From Defluviitaleaceae bacterium (GTDB lineage Bacteria; Bacillota; Clostridia; Lachnospirales; UBA5962), in NCBI GenBank assembly GCA_009780765.1, contig WQZK01000107.1, positions 1-6,520 on the forward strand: a stretch of 6,520 nt of DNA, written 5' to 3'. The notes below the pieces were generated by a model. It had not been told where the DNA came from. It was given only the letters and a program-made list of their open reading frames with translations, and made no database searches. Numbering within the stretch: position 1 is the first letter of the stretch; the number at the start of each line of letters is the position of its first letter. The position numbers were made by a program, and so were the translations under genes. Positions 1-5,357 of the stretch are shown in pieces.

Positions 1-355
1 CATTTTTCTTAAATATTACCCATGAAGCCACATTATCATCTCGAACAAATGTTACAAGGTTATCACAGCCCATTTCCCATAAATGTTGGATTCCCTTATC
101 GCAAATCTGTTTTCCGATCCCTTGTCCCTGAAATGTTGGATCAGCAAATAAAAAACTGATAAATCCTATTCTTTTACCGTTATATATCTCAAGTTGATAT
201 ACAAACCCGCCAACTATTTTTTCATCTATAATGGCTACCAGCGCAGTTTTAGGTTTGGTAACAAATAATCCTTCAATAAATCCAAATGATTTTCGCGCAA
301 GTTTTTTTAATTCCATTGCTTCATTATTATTCATACTACGAAAAGTTAAGTCCAT
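1..355 (-). CDS. GNAT family N-acetyltransferase, 3' end cut off by window edge
   Basis: A start codon at 355 opens a frame that runs without a stop to the left edge (118 codons visible), so the C-terminus lies outside. The start is supported by an AGGAG ribosome site six bases upstream (361-365). The product begins MDLTFRSMNNNEAM. It has the GNAT acetyl-CoA pyrophosphate-binding motif A as QGQGIGK at residues 76-82, preceded by a beta-strand segment (GFISFLFADP, 64-73) and followed by a helix and DDNVASW (106-112), where the acceptor and CoA-adenine side of the fold usually begins. It should transfer an acetyl group from acetyl-CoA to a small molecule or protein amine in the cytoplasm; the substrate cannot be read. 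It resembles neither of the other two GNATs in the window beyond the shared motif. The fold is well supported; whether extra domains follow is unknown. Confidence 0.9.
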   Translation of the reverse strand, partial: MDLTFRSMNNNEAMELKKLARKSFGFIEGLFVTKPKTALVAIIDEKIVGGFVYQLEIYNGKRIGFISFLFADPTFQGQGIGKQICDKGIQHLWEMGCDNLVTFVRDDNVASWVIFKKN

Positions 356-379
356 AATTTTCTCCTATCGCGCTATTTT

Positions 380-479
380 ATATATGTTGAAATGAAACTT
401 GAGAGGCGAAACCGGCCCGGTGAATGGAACCCTGGAGCTACACGAATTGTTCGGCGGAACGTATATCGTTTATTATACG
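380..479 (-). other. attC-like GC-rich island downstream of the hydrolase
   Basis: A non-coding stretch clearly richer in G+C than its neighbours sits between the hydrolase stop and the next gene, where a cassette recombination site is expected for minus-strand cassettes. It can fold as an imperfect hairpin: ATATATGTT (380-388) against AACGTATAT (458-466), with a few further interrupted pairs inside. A second short inverted repeat, CGTATA (460-465) and TATACG (474-479), lies at the right side. The middle, ACCGGCCCGGTGAATGGAAC (411-430), resembles the middle of the island at 1216-1330. A clean GTTRRRY/RYYYAAC core pair is not visible, so this may be a degenerate attC or another structured spacer. 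Confidence 0.4.
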
Positions 480-502
480 GAGTGTGGGCGTACACATTAT
501 TT

Positions 503-1123
503 TTATTGATAAAATGCTTCTAATTCTAAAGCCAATCCTTTTGGATTTTCTACATTTACCATATGCCCCGCATTTTCAATAATTTTTATTTTTGCATTTT
601 TTATGTTTTTTGCTAAATGCTCTGCTGACTTTTTATTTGGATTGTCCTTTGCACCGCAAATAACCAAAGCAGAACACAAAATAGTTTCTAATTTATCACT
701 AAAATCTAAATTTTTCATTGAATATGCCAATTCAAGTACATCTTTTTTTTGCAATCCCATTTTTTCAAAAACAGATTTTGGAGAAATTTTAAATAATACT
801 GTTTGAATAGTAAATAAAAATTTTGTAATTTTGTATTGTGTACCAATTAATACCAAAGATTTAACTTTTTCAGGATAATCTATTGTATAATTTAACGCAA
901 TAATACCTCCTAACGAAAGTCCACATAAATTCAATGGTTGAGAAATATTTTTACAATATTCAACAAAGGCTGAATATAAATTTTCAAAAGTTGCTTTTTT
1001 ATCTTCAATAAGTCCAAATAAATTTGGGCATAATACACTTTCATTAGCCTTTGACATATATGAAATTGTTTCATTCCAATTTGTTGAATCTTGGCCAATA
1101 GCATGAATAAAAATATAACTCAT
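503..1123 (-). CDS. Small alpha/beta-hydrolase fold protein
   Basis: A 206-residue cytoplasmic hydrolase with no signal peptide. The catalytic triad of the alpha/beta-hydrolase fold is visible: nucleophile Ser70 in the elbow G-L-S-L-G (68-72), acid Asp160 in ICGAKD, and His187 in NAGHM. The oxyanion region near the N-terminus reads FIHAIGQD (5-12), a variant of the usual HG-G. The cap is short (about residues 98-145), and total length is below the usual 250-280 for this family. Such enzymes cleave esters, lactones or similar small molecules; the substrate cannot be predicted. The start at 1123 is supported by an AAGGAG ribosome site (1131-1136) seven bases upstream. It appears monocistronic, bounded by GC-rich attC-like islands on both sides, which fits a single-gene cassette. 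Confidence 0.9.
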   Translation of the reverse strand: MSYIFIHAIGQDSTNWNETISYMSKANESVLCPNLFGLIEDKKATFENLYSAFVEYCKNISQPLNLCGLSLGGIIALNYTIDYPEKVKSLVLIGTQYKITKFLFTIQTVLFKISPKSVFEKMGLQKKDVLELAYSMKNLDFSDKLETILCSALVICGAKDNPNKKSAEHLAKNIKNAKIKIIENAGHMVNVENPKGLALELEAFYQ

Positions 1124-1142
1124 TTTCCAACTCCTTATTCAA

Positions 1143-1172
1143 TTTCTACAGCATTTTCCATAGTCATGTCAA
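1143..1172 (-). promoter_or_regulatory. Possible promoter of the hydrolase gene
   Basis: On the minus strand a perfect -35 TTGACA (1172-1167) is followed after 18 bases by TAGAAA (1148-1143), a 4/6 match to the -10 consensus. Transcription would start near the ribosome site at 1131-1136, which is very close, so the -10 assignment is weak. Confidence 0.35.
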
Positions 1173-1215
1173 TACATTATTATATATAATTTTTAGCAAG
1201 TCCAGCTTGTGTTTC

Positions 1216-1330
1216 GTATAACGTTTAAAATTGATTACGGTTTATCAACTCTGCAAGCCGCAGGTGACCGGCCTAGTGAAACTGGAATCCGATGGCGCGA
1301 AAGCGCCCTCAGCGCTAGTCGTAGTTAGGC
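1216..1330 (-). other. attC-like recombination site downstream of the membrane protein gene
   Basis: Read on the minus strand this 115-base island starts with GCCTAAC (1330-1324), a match to the integron RYYYAAC core, and ends with GTTATAC (1222-1216), a near match to GTTRRRY. It lies just past the stop of the minus-strand gene at 1350-1898 and is GC-rich in an AT-rich setting. It contains a compact hairpin (GGCGC, TTTC loop, GCGCC) in its core-proximal half. Pairing of the two outer arms beyond the cores is poor by eye, which lowers confidence. Its centre (1267-1290) resembles the centre of the island at 380-479. Confidence 0.5.
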
Positions 1331-1349
1331 GAAATAATATTTGCTTTAT

Positions 1350-1898
1350 TTATGCAACAATATATCCTTTTGCTAACATATAGCTCATTATGCCGGAAAA
1401 ACATATAATTACCATGAATATTATTGATAATATTGTAATAATTTTTTTATGTGCGAATTTTTGTGAAACAAATAATATTCCTATAAACAATGATATATAG
1501 AGCAATATTTCTGGATAACCCATTAAGTGTATCTCCAGTGGTAATTTTAAATATATATAGCCTTCATAAGATGCCCATACAGCTCCTATTGTTGATATTG
1601 CGGAAAATCCAAATACTATCAACCCCAATTTTAATAAACCATATTTGTCTTCAAAAAAAGCTTTCCTCAAAGGTAATATAAATAAAGCAATCAATATTCC
1701 ACGAGGAATTTGTAAAATCGTCCCTAAATAAATAATAGGTGTATCAATAGATCTATAAAAAGATGCTATTATTTCAGTTGCCCATATTTTTTCATAATTC
1801 ATAAAAACCATTGAAGTTGCCCCAGCAATAAAATATGCGATTGTGTGGGCATAAGTAATTAGCCAGAAGTATTTAACCAAATTTTCTTTCTTCTCCAT
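1350..1898 (-). CDS. Uncharacterised five-helix integral membrane protein
   Basis: A 182-residue protein with about five hydrophobic helices (roughly 11-33, 53-76, 88-108, 127-147 and 152-175) and almost no soluble domain. Distinctive conserved-looking stretches are LQIPRGILIALFILPLRKAFFE (start at residue 62), YEGYIY (111-116) and a late GYPE (127-130). From memory, uncharacterised membrane proteins with a similar Q-x-PRG-x-x-x-AL ... P(L/F)R arrangement occur in several phyla; no function is known to me. The start at 1898 has an AAGGA ribosome site eight bases upstream, and a possible short ORF ends four bases before the start codon, suggesting coupled translation. It is followed by the attC-like site at 1216-1330. 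No transporter or enzyme signature was seen. Confidence 0.8.
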   Translation of the reverse strand: MEKKENLVKYFWLITYAHTIAYFIAGATSMVFMNYEKIWATEIIASFYRSIDTPIIYLGTILQIPRGILIALFILPLRKAFFEDKYGLLKLGLIVFGFSAISTIGAVWASYEGYIYLKLPLEIHLMGYPEILLYISLFIGILFVSQKFAHKKIITILSIIFMVIICFSGIMSYMLAKGYIVA

Positions 1899-1902
1899 AA
1901 GT

Positions 1903-1956
1903 TCAATCCTTGAGTTTTATTTTGTAAACTTTAAATATTTCAAAAATCACATTCAC
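1903..1956 (-). CDS. Possible 17-codon leader ORF upstream of the membrane protein
   Basis: A strong GGAGG ribosome site (1968-1964 on the minus strand) is followed after seven bases by GTG (1956) and an ORF reading (M)NVIFEIFKVYKIKLKD that stops at 1903. An in-frame ATG at 1962 is only one base from the GGAGG and is less likely. The stop falls within the ribosome-binding region of the membrane protein gene (start 1898), as expected for translational coupling or a leader peptide. It could also be the relic of a lost gene. There is no homology evidence, only position and ribosome site. Confidence 0.35.
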   Translation of the reverse strand: MNVIFEIFKVYKIKLKD

Positions 1957-1984
1957 GCTCATGCCTCCAAAAAAACATTTGTTC

Positions 1985-2668
1985 TTAATCAGTGTTTACT
2001 GTTATCGGCCATGTCATAATAACACGTGCTCTTCCAATTTCATCATAGTGAAAATGGATATCTTTGTCATCTCCTGAGTAACTAATTAGATAACTCCCTT
2101 TATCGGCAGGTACAGCAACTATGGAAATTTGAAAACGGATTCTCAAATCTTTAAGTTCCTGCGCAAATGTTTTGACTACTTCTTCATCTAAATCTTCGAC
2201 GGTTATCACAGCCCTTATGAGGCGACCTTCATTAAGATAATTTTCAAAGGCTATGTTTGGGAATTGACGTTCATCATTGAACTCACCTTTAATCCAACTA
2301 CTTTGGGTTCTGGCTAATATAGTAAAAACATTGAAATATCTGTCCGCGATTTGTTTGATGTAATTTGTGGTTTGAGATTCAAAGTAAAAGTCGATATAAT
2401 CATCCATATATCGTCCAACAAAAGGATTCCGGTTAACAACTACAGATATACGTCTTTCTGGAAAAGAACTAGAACTAACATAGCGTCCTACCATGCCCCT
2501 TGAGTTAAACGGCCACGAGGGAATAGGGGAGCCATAACCGGGAATTCTTTGAAATTCCTCGCCATATTTTCGTTCCATATATCTCAGAAAACCTGTGTCG
2601 GTCCATCCTCTACATCCCATCAATAATAAAATAACTAAAATTATAAATCCAAATATCAAGTATTTCAC
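1985..2668 (-). CDS. Unrecognised lipoprotein (GTG start preferred; longer ATG start at 2743 possible)
   Basis: The frame is open from an ATG at 2743 (252 residues). A GTG at 2668 gives a more standard lipoprotein of 227 residues with signal (M)KYLIFGFIILVILLLMGC: a short basic start, a long hydrophobic core and a lipobox with Cys at residue 19. The mature part starts RGWTDTG and contains FLRYMERKYGEEFQ, a proline/glycine-rich stretch (IPGYGSPIPSWP), and an alpha/beta-like C-terminal half ending in ITVNTD. I do not recognise the family. It should be attached to the outer face of a membrane by its lipidated cysteine. Neither start has a good ribosome site (a weak GGG lies eight bases before the GTG). 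The extra 25 residues from the 2743 start add a second hydrophobic run with LHTFIW. The GNAT gene stops 11 bases upstream of 2743, so the two may be co-transcribed. Confidence 0.75.
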   Translation of the reverse strand: MKYLIFGFIILVILLLMGCRGWTDTGFLRYMERKYGEEFQRIPGYGSPIPSWPFNSRGMVGRYVSSSSFPERRISVVVNRNPFVGRYMDDYIDFYFESQTTNYIKQIADRYFNVFTILARTQSSWIKGEFNDERQFPNIAFENYLNEGRLIRAVITVEDLDEEVVKTFAQELKDLRIRFQISIVAVPADKGSYLISYSGDDKDIHFHYDEIGRARVIMTWPITVNTD

Positions 2669-2754
2669 CACAAAAATAACCCATATAAAAGTGTGCAATA
2701 TTTTGATAATAAAAATTTTCTTTTCCAATTTAACCATACCCATTATTATTTATG

Positions 2755-3186
2755 TCAAAATATTTTTTGGAATATAATTTCATAGGGATTATCAAAATAT
2801 TTAAAACCACCTATTTCCTTATACCCTAATTTTCTATAAAAATGTTGAGCTTCTTCATTTGATTGAGTTGATGTTAATATATTGGTATAGCCTTTTTGTT
2901 TCATTTCTTCTTCCCAATGTCTTGCCAATTTTTTCCCTATACCCATTTGTTGAAATTCTTCCAGCAAATATATCATATTCATAAATGGTATATTATCCCA
3001 AAATAAATTATATCTAAGCCATCCTGTAATTTTTCCATTTATTTCAACCACATATACTTCTTTATTATCAATTTTATTTTTTAATATTTTCTTAGAAATA
3101 TATTTATCATGTTCACAAAGCCATAGATAGTCATTATTATCAGCAAATCTTATTATTGGTTCCGTTCCTTTTTCATCCATTTTCAA
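2755..3186 (-). CDS. GNAT family N-acetyltransferase
   Basis: A complete single-domain GNAT of 143 residues, close to the usual minimal size. Motif A is Q-Q-M-G-I-G-K (79-85) after the strand MNMIYLLEEF. Motif B is seen as SNEEAQHFYRKLGYKEIGGF (109-128), with Tyr117 in the position of the usual general acid. It transfers acetyl from acetyl-CoA to an unidentified amine in the cytoplasm. The start is of interest: a TTG at 3186 lies nine bases after an AAGGA ribosome site (3200-3196), while the ATG at 3180 is 15 bases away, so TTG initiation is plausible and the protein would otherwise be 141 residues. A TTGACA element lies upstream at 3237-3232. The downstream lipoprotein may share its transcript. 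Confidence 0.93.
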   Translation of the reverse strand: MKMDEKGTEPIIRFADNNDYLWLCEHDKYISKKILKNKIDNKEVYVVEINGKITGWLRYNLFWDNIPFMNMIYLLEEFQQMGIGKKLARHWEEEMKQKGYTNILTSTQSNEEAQHFYRKLGYKEIGGFKYFDNPYEIIFQKIF

Positions 3187-3208
3187 ACTGTATTTTCCTT
3201 TTAAACTA

Positions 3209-3237
3209 GATATGCAATTTTAAATATATTTTGTCAA
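3209..3237 (-). promoter_or_regulatory. Likely promoter of the GNAT gene at 2755-3186
   Basis: On the minus strand a perfect -35 TTGACA (3237-3232) is followed after 17 bases by CATATC (3214-3209), a weak -10. Transcription would start just ahead of the AAGGA site at 3200-3196. The 14 bases ATATATTTTGTCAA (plus strand, 3224-3237) recur exactly in the vapBC promoter at 5266-5279. Confidence 0.45.
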
Positions 3238-3438
3238 TGACCTCTTTTGTTTTCAATCAGTTTAGGCGCAATTTCGATAACGTATTATATGTTAATATCT
3301 CCAATGTTGAATGTATCACGAGCTTTCATAAAAAAATAATATCCTCAAATGAGTACAAAGCTGCGCAGAAAATGTTTGATTTCAAGGACATTCTAAAAAG
3401 CGGTAATAGCTATCTATGTATATTCTTTGCATATTCTT
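3238..3438. other. Intergenic stretch without a convincing gene
   Basis: Between the two divergent genes starting at 3186 and 3498 there are about 300 bases. The edges hold promoters; the middle holds a plus-strand open frame (ATG at 3237, stop at 3462-3464, about 75 codons) with no ribosome site, no recognisable motif and an end that overlaps the promoter of the next gene. GTTTAGGC (3260-3267) looks like a cassette core site, but no partner arm was found. It may be a decayed cassette. Confidence 0.4.
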
Positions 3439-3467
3439 TTGACAAAACGCTTATATTGCGGTAATAT
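3439..3467 (+). promoter_or_regulatory. Strong sigma-70-type promoter of the plus-strand lipoprotein
   Basis: A perfect TTGACA (3439-3444) is separated by exactly 17 bases from TAATAT (3462-3467), a 4/6 -10 match. The predicted start of transcription near 3474 leaves a short leader of about 24 bases before the start codon, including the ribosome site at 3487-3496. Confidence 0.75.
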
Positions 3468-3497
3468 ATTAGCTATAAATATTATCAGGGGGTGATT

Positions 3498-3818
3498 ATG
3501 AGAAAATATGTTATTTTAATACTATTTGTACTTATAATAATTTGTACAGGATGCAGCGCTAATCCCGATGCCACATATCGAGTTTGGTATCATGGTAACG
3601 AAAATACATATGGCTTTCCACCCAATGACCCAAATGAATACAAGACAGGGATGGAAGCTGTTGTTCTTGGCAGTAATACCCTTTTAAAAACTGGTTATGT
3701 ATTCAAAAATTGGAATACCAAACAAGACGGCGCAGGCACTTCCTATGACGCTGGGAGTAAAATAACTATTAAGAACTTAGCTGTTTTCTTATATGCGATG
3801 TGGACACCAGCACCATAG
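3498..3818 (+). CDS. Small lipoprotein with one Listeria/Bacteroides (Flg_new / InlB B-type) repeat
   Basis: A 106-residue exported lipoprotein, the only convincing plus-strand gene here. The ATG at 3498 is preceded by AGGGGGTGAT, a near-perfect anti-16S match, with five bases after the AGGGGG; the in-frame GTG at 3492 lies inside that ribosome site and is not the start. Residues 1-18 are a lipoprotein signal (MRKY then a hydrophobic core) ending CTG before Cys19; Cys at -3 is unusual, but spirochaete lipoboxes are relaxed. Residues 27-102 form one repeat unit: a YRVWYHGN strand, EYKTGMEAVVLG, then GYVFKNWNTKQDGAGTSYDAG and a terminal LYAMW. In other bacteria these beta-grasp-like repeats serve as surface or adhesin modules, usually in tandem. 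Here a single copy makes up the whole mature protein. It probably sits on the cell surface or in the periplasm; its ligand is unknown. Confidence 0.92.
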   Translation: MRKYVILILFVLIIICTGCSANPDATYRVWYHGNENTYGFPPNDPNEYKTGMEAVVLGSNTLLKTGYVFKNWNTKQDGAGTSYDAGSKITIKNLAVFLYAMWTPAP

Positions 3819-3825
3819 TAAATCT

Positions 3826-3848
3826 AACTAAATAGTTTAATTTTTTTT
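3826..3848 (+). terminator. Weak possible terminator after the plus-strand lipoprotein
   Basis: Eight bases after the stop codon a five-pair stem AACTA / TAGTT (3826-3837, loop AA) is followed by TAA and then a run of eight T (3841-3848). The position and T-run suit a Rho-independent terminator, but the stem is short and AT-rich. Confidence 0.3.
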
Positions 3849-3940
3849 AATAAGAAATACATTTTCCTGAATTAATAAACAATTATTGAAGTAACACAAT
3901 TTTTAGGACACGCTGCTTGTATATGCAATTGGGTTTGTTT

Positions 3941-4450
3941 TTATAATATTTTTTTATATGCATTGTCTTTTATTTTTTCAAAACCATTACTAAACAATGT
4001 TTTTATTGAAACTATATTTTCTTCATTAGGATCGGCGAGTATTTCTTTTCCCCCTATTTCAATTATTTTTTCTTCCAATTTTTTAATAATTATTTTTCCA
4101 ATCCCTTTATTCAAATATTCTTCTTCACCGATACAAAATCCAATTTCATAAGCATAGTTTTTACAGAATGTTCTCCCATAAATTTCCTGTGAATACTCTT
4201 GCTCATAATGACAATCCATATATAAACAAAAACCAATTTTTTTTTCATTATATTCAACAATAAAATGTTTCATGTGATTATATTTGTCATTTCTATTCTC
4301 TATTTCATTCAGCCAAGCTTCTCTTTCTTCTTCTCCTCCATCATAACAAAACCATTTATAAATATGATTTTTATCCAGCCAATTTTTGAAAATATTTACA
4401 TCTTCATCCATTAAAGGCCTTAATGTAATATCATTTTCATTTATTTTCAT
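3941..4450 (-). CDS. GNAT acetyltransferase of the Acetyltransf_8 / AAC(6')-related type
   Basis: A complete 169-residue enzyme with start at 4450. The N-terminus reads ITLRPLMDEDVNIFKNWL, followed by IYKWF and EREAWLNEI. The acetyl-CoA site is YLNKGIGK (112-119). After it comes ILADPNEENIVSIKTLFSNGF (137-157), whose D-P-x-x-x-N pattern and following helix match the layout of the AAC(6')-I aminoglycoside acetyltransferases and related siderophore-type acetylases. The IGFC / EIGFCIGEEEYL blocks suggest a family of uncharacterised relatives rather than a proven resistance enzyme; an aminoglycoside substrate should not be assumed. The ribosome site AAAGGA is about 13 bases from the start, rather far, so translation may be weak. 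A palindrome at 4490-4513 lies some 40 bases upstream and may affect its expression. Confidence 0.9.
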   Translation of the reverse strand: MKINENDITLRPLMDEDVNIFKNWLDKNHIYKWFCYDGGEEEREAWLNEIENRNDKYNHMKHFIVEYNEKKIGFCLYMDCHYEQEYSQEIYGRTFCKNYAYEIGFCIGEEEYLNKGIGKIIIKKLEEKIIEIGGKEILADPNEENIVSIKTLFSNGFEKIKDNAYKKIL

Positions 4451-4484
4451 AAAAATTATAATGTCCTTTTTCGGTTTCTTTGTA

Positions 4485-4584
4485 GCATACCATGATATAT
4501 TATTTTATCATGGCACAGGCCGAAGCGCTAGTTTATTTTATGCTCGTTATCCGCTATATTGCTTTTTTCGCAACTTCGTTATGC
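4485..4584 (-). other. Tentative attC site downstream of vapC
   Basis: On the minus strand this spacer begins with GCATAAC (4584-4578) and could end at GGTATGC (4491-4485), one mismatch from a GTTRRRY-like GTTATGC core. Internally CGAAG with GC (minus, 4577-4568) can pair with GC and CTTCG (from plus CGAAGCGC, about 4520-4527), with a few unpaired bases. CGTTA and TAACG also form a small hairpin at 4577-4595. The location just past the vapC stop suits a cassette site, but overall pairing is incomplete. Confidence 0.35.
4490..4513. repeat. Perfect 8-base inverted repeat sharing sequence with the vapBC operator
   Basis: CCATGATA (4490-4497) and TATCATGG (4506-4513) are perfect inverted arms around an 8-base AT spacer. 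The left arm is part of the 14 bases ATACCATGATATAT (4487-4500) found identically in the vapBC promoter at 5256-5269. There is no T-run, so it is not a typical terminator. It may be a second VapB binding site ahead of the GNAT gene at 4450. Confidence 0.6.
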
Positions 4585-4597
4585 GAGGCGTAACGCT

Positions 4598-4999
4598 TTA
4601 TTTCCAATCCTCTATTTTTAACTCTTTTATTCTTTCAAATTCTCCTATATTATTTGTTACTAATGTCATTTTTAATGATTTTGCATGGGCAGCAATTAAC
4701 ATATCTAATGGTCCTATAAGGCAGTTTCTGTCCTTTAAATCCTTTTTTAAAACTCCATATTCTTTTGCAGCATTTTCATCAAAATTCTTTATTTCAAATA
4801 TTGATAAAAATTCCATTAATGCCATTCTGTTTTTCTCTTTATATTCTTTTGCAGAATTTTCTATTCCATATTCCATTTCCGCAAGAGTAATACTGGAAAT
4901 ACAGAATCCTTTCATCCTGTTCTTTTTCAATTTTCCCATTAAACTTGGAAATTTCTTTTTAATTATAAAAATACACATGTTTGTGTCAAATAAATACAT
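4598..4999 (-). CDS. vapC: VapC-type PIN-domain ribonuclease toxin
   Basis: A 133-residue PIN-domain protein, normal length for VapC. The acidic metal-binding residues are present: Asp5 in YLFDTN, Glu41 in LAEMEYG, Asp99 in IGPLDMLIAAHA, and the final block LVTNNIGEFERI (113-124), with Thr115/Asn116 and Glu120. IGPLDMLIAAHA followed by LVTNN and a terminal IEDWK is characteristic of the VapC group close to enterobacterial VapC/MvpA, known to cut initiator tRNA. When free of its antitoxin it should stop translation by RNA cleavage. Its ATG overlaps the vapB stop by one base (TAATG), so the two are translationally coupled and it has no separate promoter. All active-site residues are intact. Confidence 0.95.
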   Translation of the reverse strand: MYLFDTNMCIFIIKKKFPSLMGKLKKNRMKGFCISSITLAEMEYGIENSAKEYKEKNRMALMEFLSIFEIKNFDENAAKEYGVLKKDLKDRNCLIGPLDMLIAAHAKSLKMTLVTNNIGEFERIKELKIEDWK

Positions 5000-5229
5000 T
5001 AAAAGTCTTCCCTCTTTGGATCATTTCCTTGGGTCCTTTCTTCTGACATAAAATCTTCAGAAAAATTGTTTAGACCATGTAAAAATACTTCCCAATCTTT
5101 ATCAACAGGAACTAAAATAACAGCTTCACCAATCTTTTTTATAAAGACATCATTTCCCTTAAATCGGTATTCCTTGGGAAGTCTTACGGCTTGGCTTCTT
5201 CCGTTTTCAAATAATTTCGCAGTTAGCAT
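4999..5229 (-). CDS. vapB: VapB-type antitoxin with AbrB/MazE-like DNA-binding domain
   Basis: A 76-residue antitoxin. The N-terminal swapped-hairpin (SpoVT-AbrB type) domain spans residues 1-41: MLTAKLFENGRSQAVRLPKEY, then GNDVFIKK and EAVILVPV. The C-terminal tail (about 46-76, with FSEDFMSEERTQGNDPKREDF) is the flexible part that wraps the VapC active site. The start is the ATG at 5229, with AGGAG (5242-5238) eight bases upstream. The frame stays open to 5361, but the promoter lies inside that extension, so the longer start is wrong. VapB dimers neutralise VapC and should repress the operon through the palindrome at 5251-5272. Gene order antitoxin-toxin with a one-base overlap is classical. 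Confidence 0.95.
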   Translation of the reverse strand: MLTAKLFENGRSQAVRLPKEYRFKGNDVFIKKIGEAVILVPVDKDWEVFLHGLNNFSEDFMSEERTQGNDPKREDF

Positions 5230-5250
5230 AATAGAATCTCCTATATCGTT

Positions 5251-5272
5251 AATATATACCATGATATATATT
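5251..5272. promoter_or_regulatory. Probable VapB operator palindrome
   Basis: A 22-base palindrome centred on CATG (axis between 5261 and 5262) in which 10 of 11 opposing positions pair; only C5259/A5264 fails. It covers the spacer and the -10 of the vapBC promoter, the place where VapBC complexes usually bind to repress their own operon. Binding by this VapB is inferred from position and family habit. Confidence 0.7.
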
Positions 5273-5279
5273 TTGTCAA
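5251..5279 (-). promoter_or_regulatory. vapBC promoter: TTGACA, 17-base spacer, TATATT
   Basis: On the minus strand a perfect -35 TTGACA (5279-5274) is followed after exactly 17 bases by the -10 TATATT (5256-5251), a 5/6 match. Transcription should begin near 5244, just before the ribosome site of vapB, giving a very short leader. Confidence 0.8.
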
Positions 5280-5357
5280 CTATTTTTGAATTAAATTTTT
5301 TTTTAATTTTATGTATATTTTTTATGCACTTTTTATTTTCACAGTAGGTGCAATTGC

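Noticed and set aside
3260..3282. GTTTAGGC followed by GATAACG as a further cassette core site
   Set aside because: No matching inverted core at a suitable distance, and the bases to the left are promoter and coding sequence.
3237..3464. Plus-strand open frame of about 75 codons before the lipoprotein
   Set aside because: No ribosome site, no recognisable motif, and its end overlaps the next promoter. Kept only as an unassigned stretch.
4386..5051. Long plus-strand open frame opposite vapC and the attC-like region
   Set aside because: It lies antisense to the clear vapC gene; its Phe/Ser/Ile-rich sequence is the usual shadow of an AT-rich minus-strand gene.
5287..5306. AATTAAA / TTTAATT inverted repeat with T-run as a terminator
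   Set aside because: Pure A/T stem in an extremely AT-rich spacer, and it lies upstream of the vapBC promoter, not after a gene stop on that strand close by.
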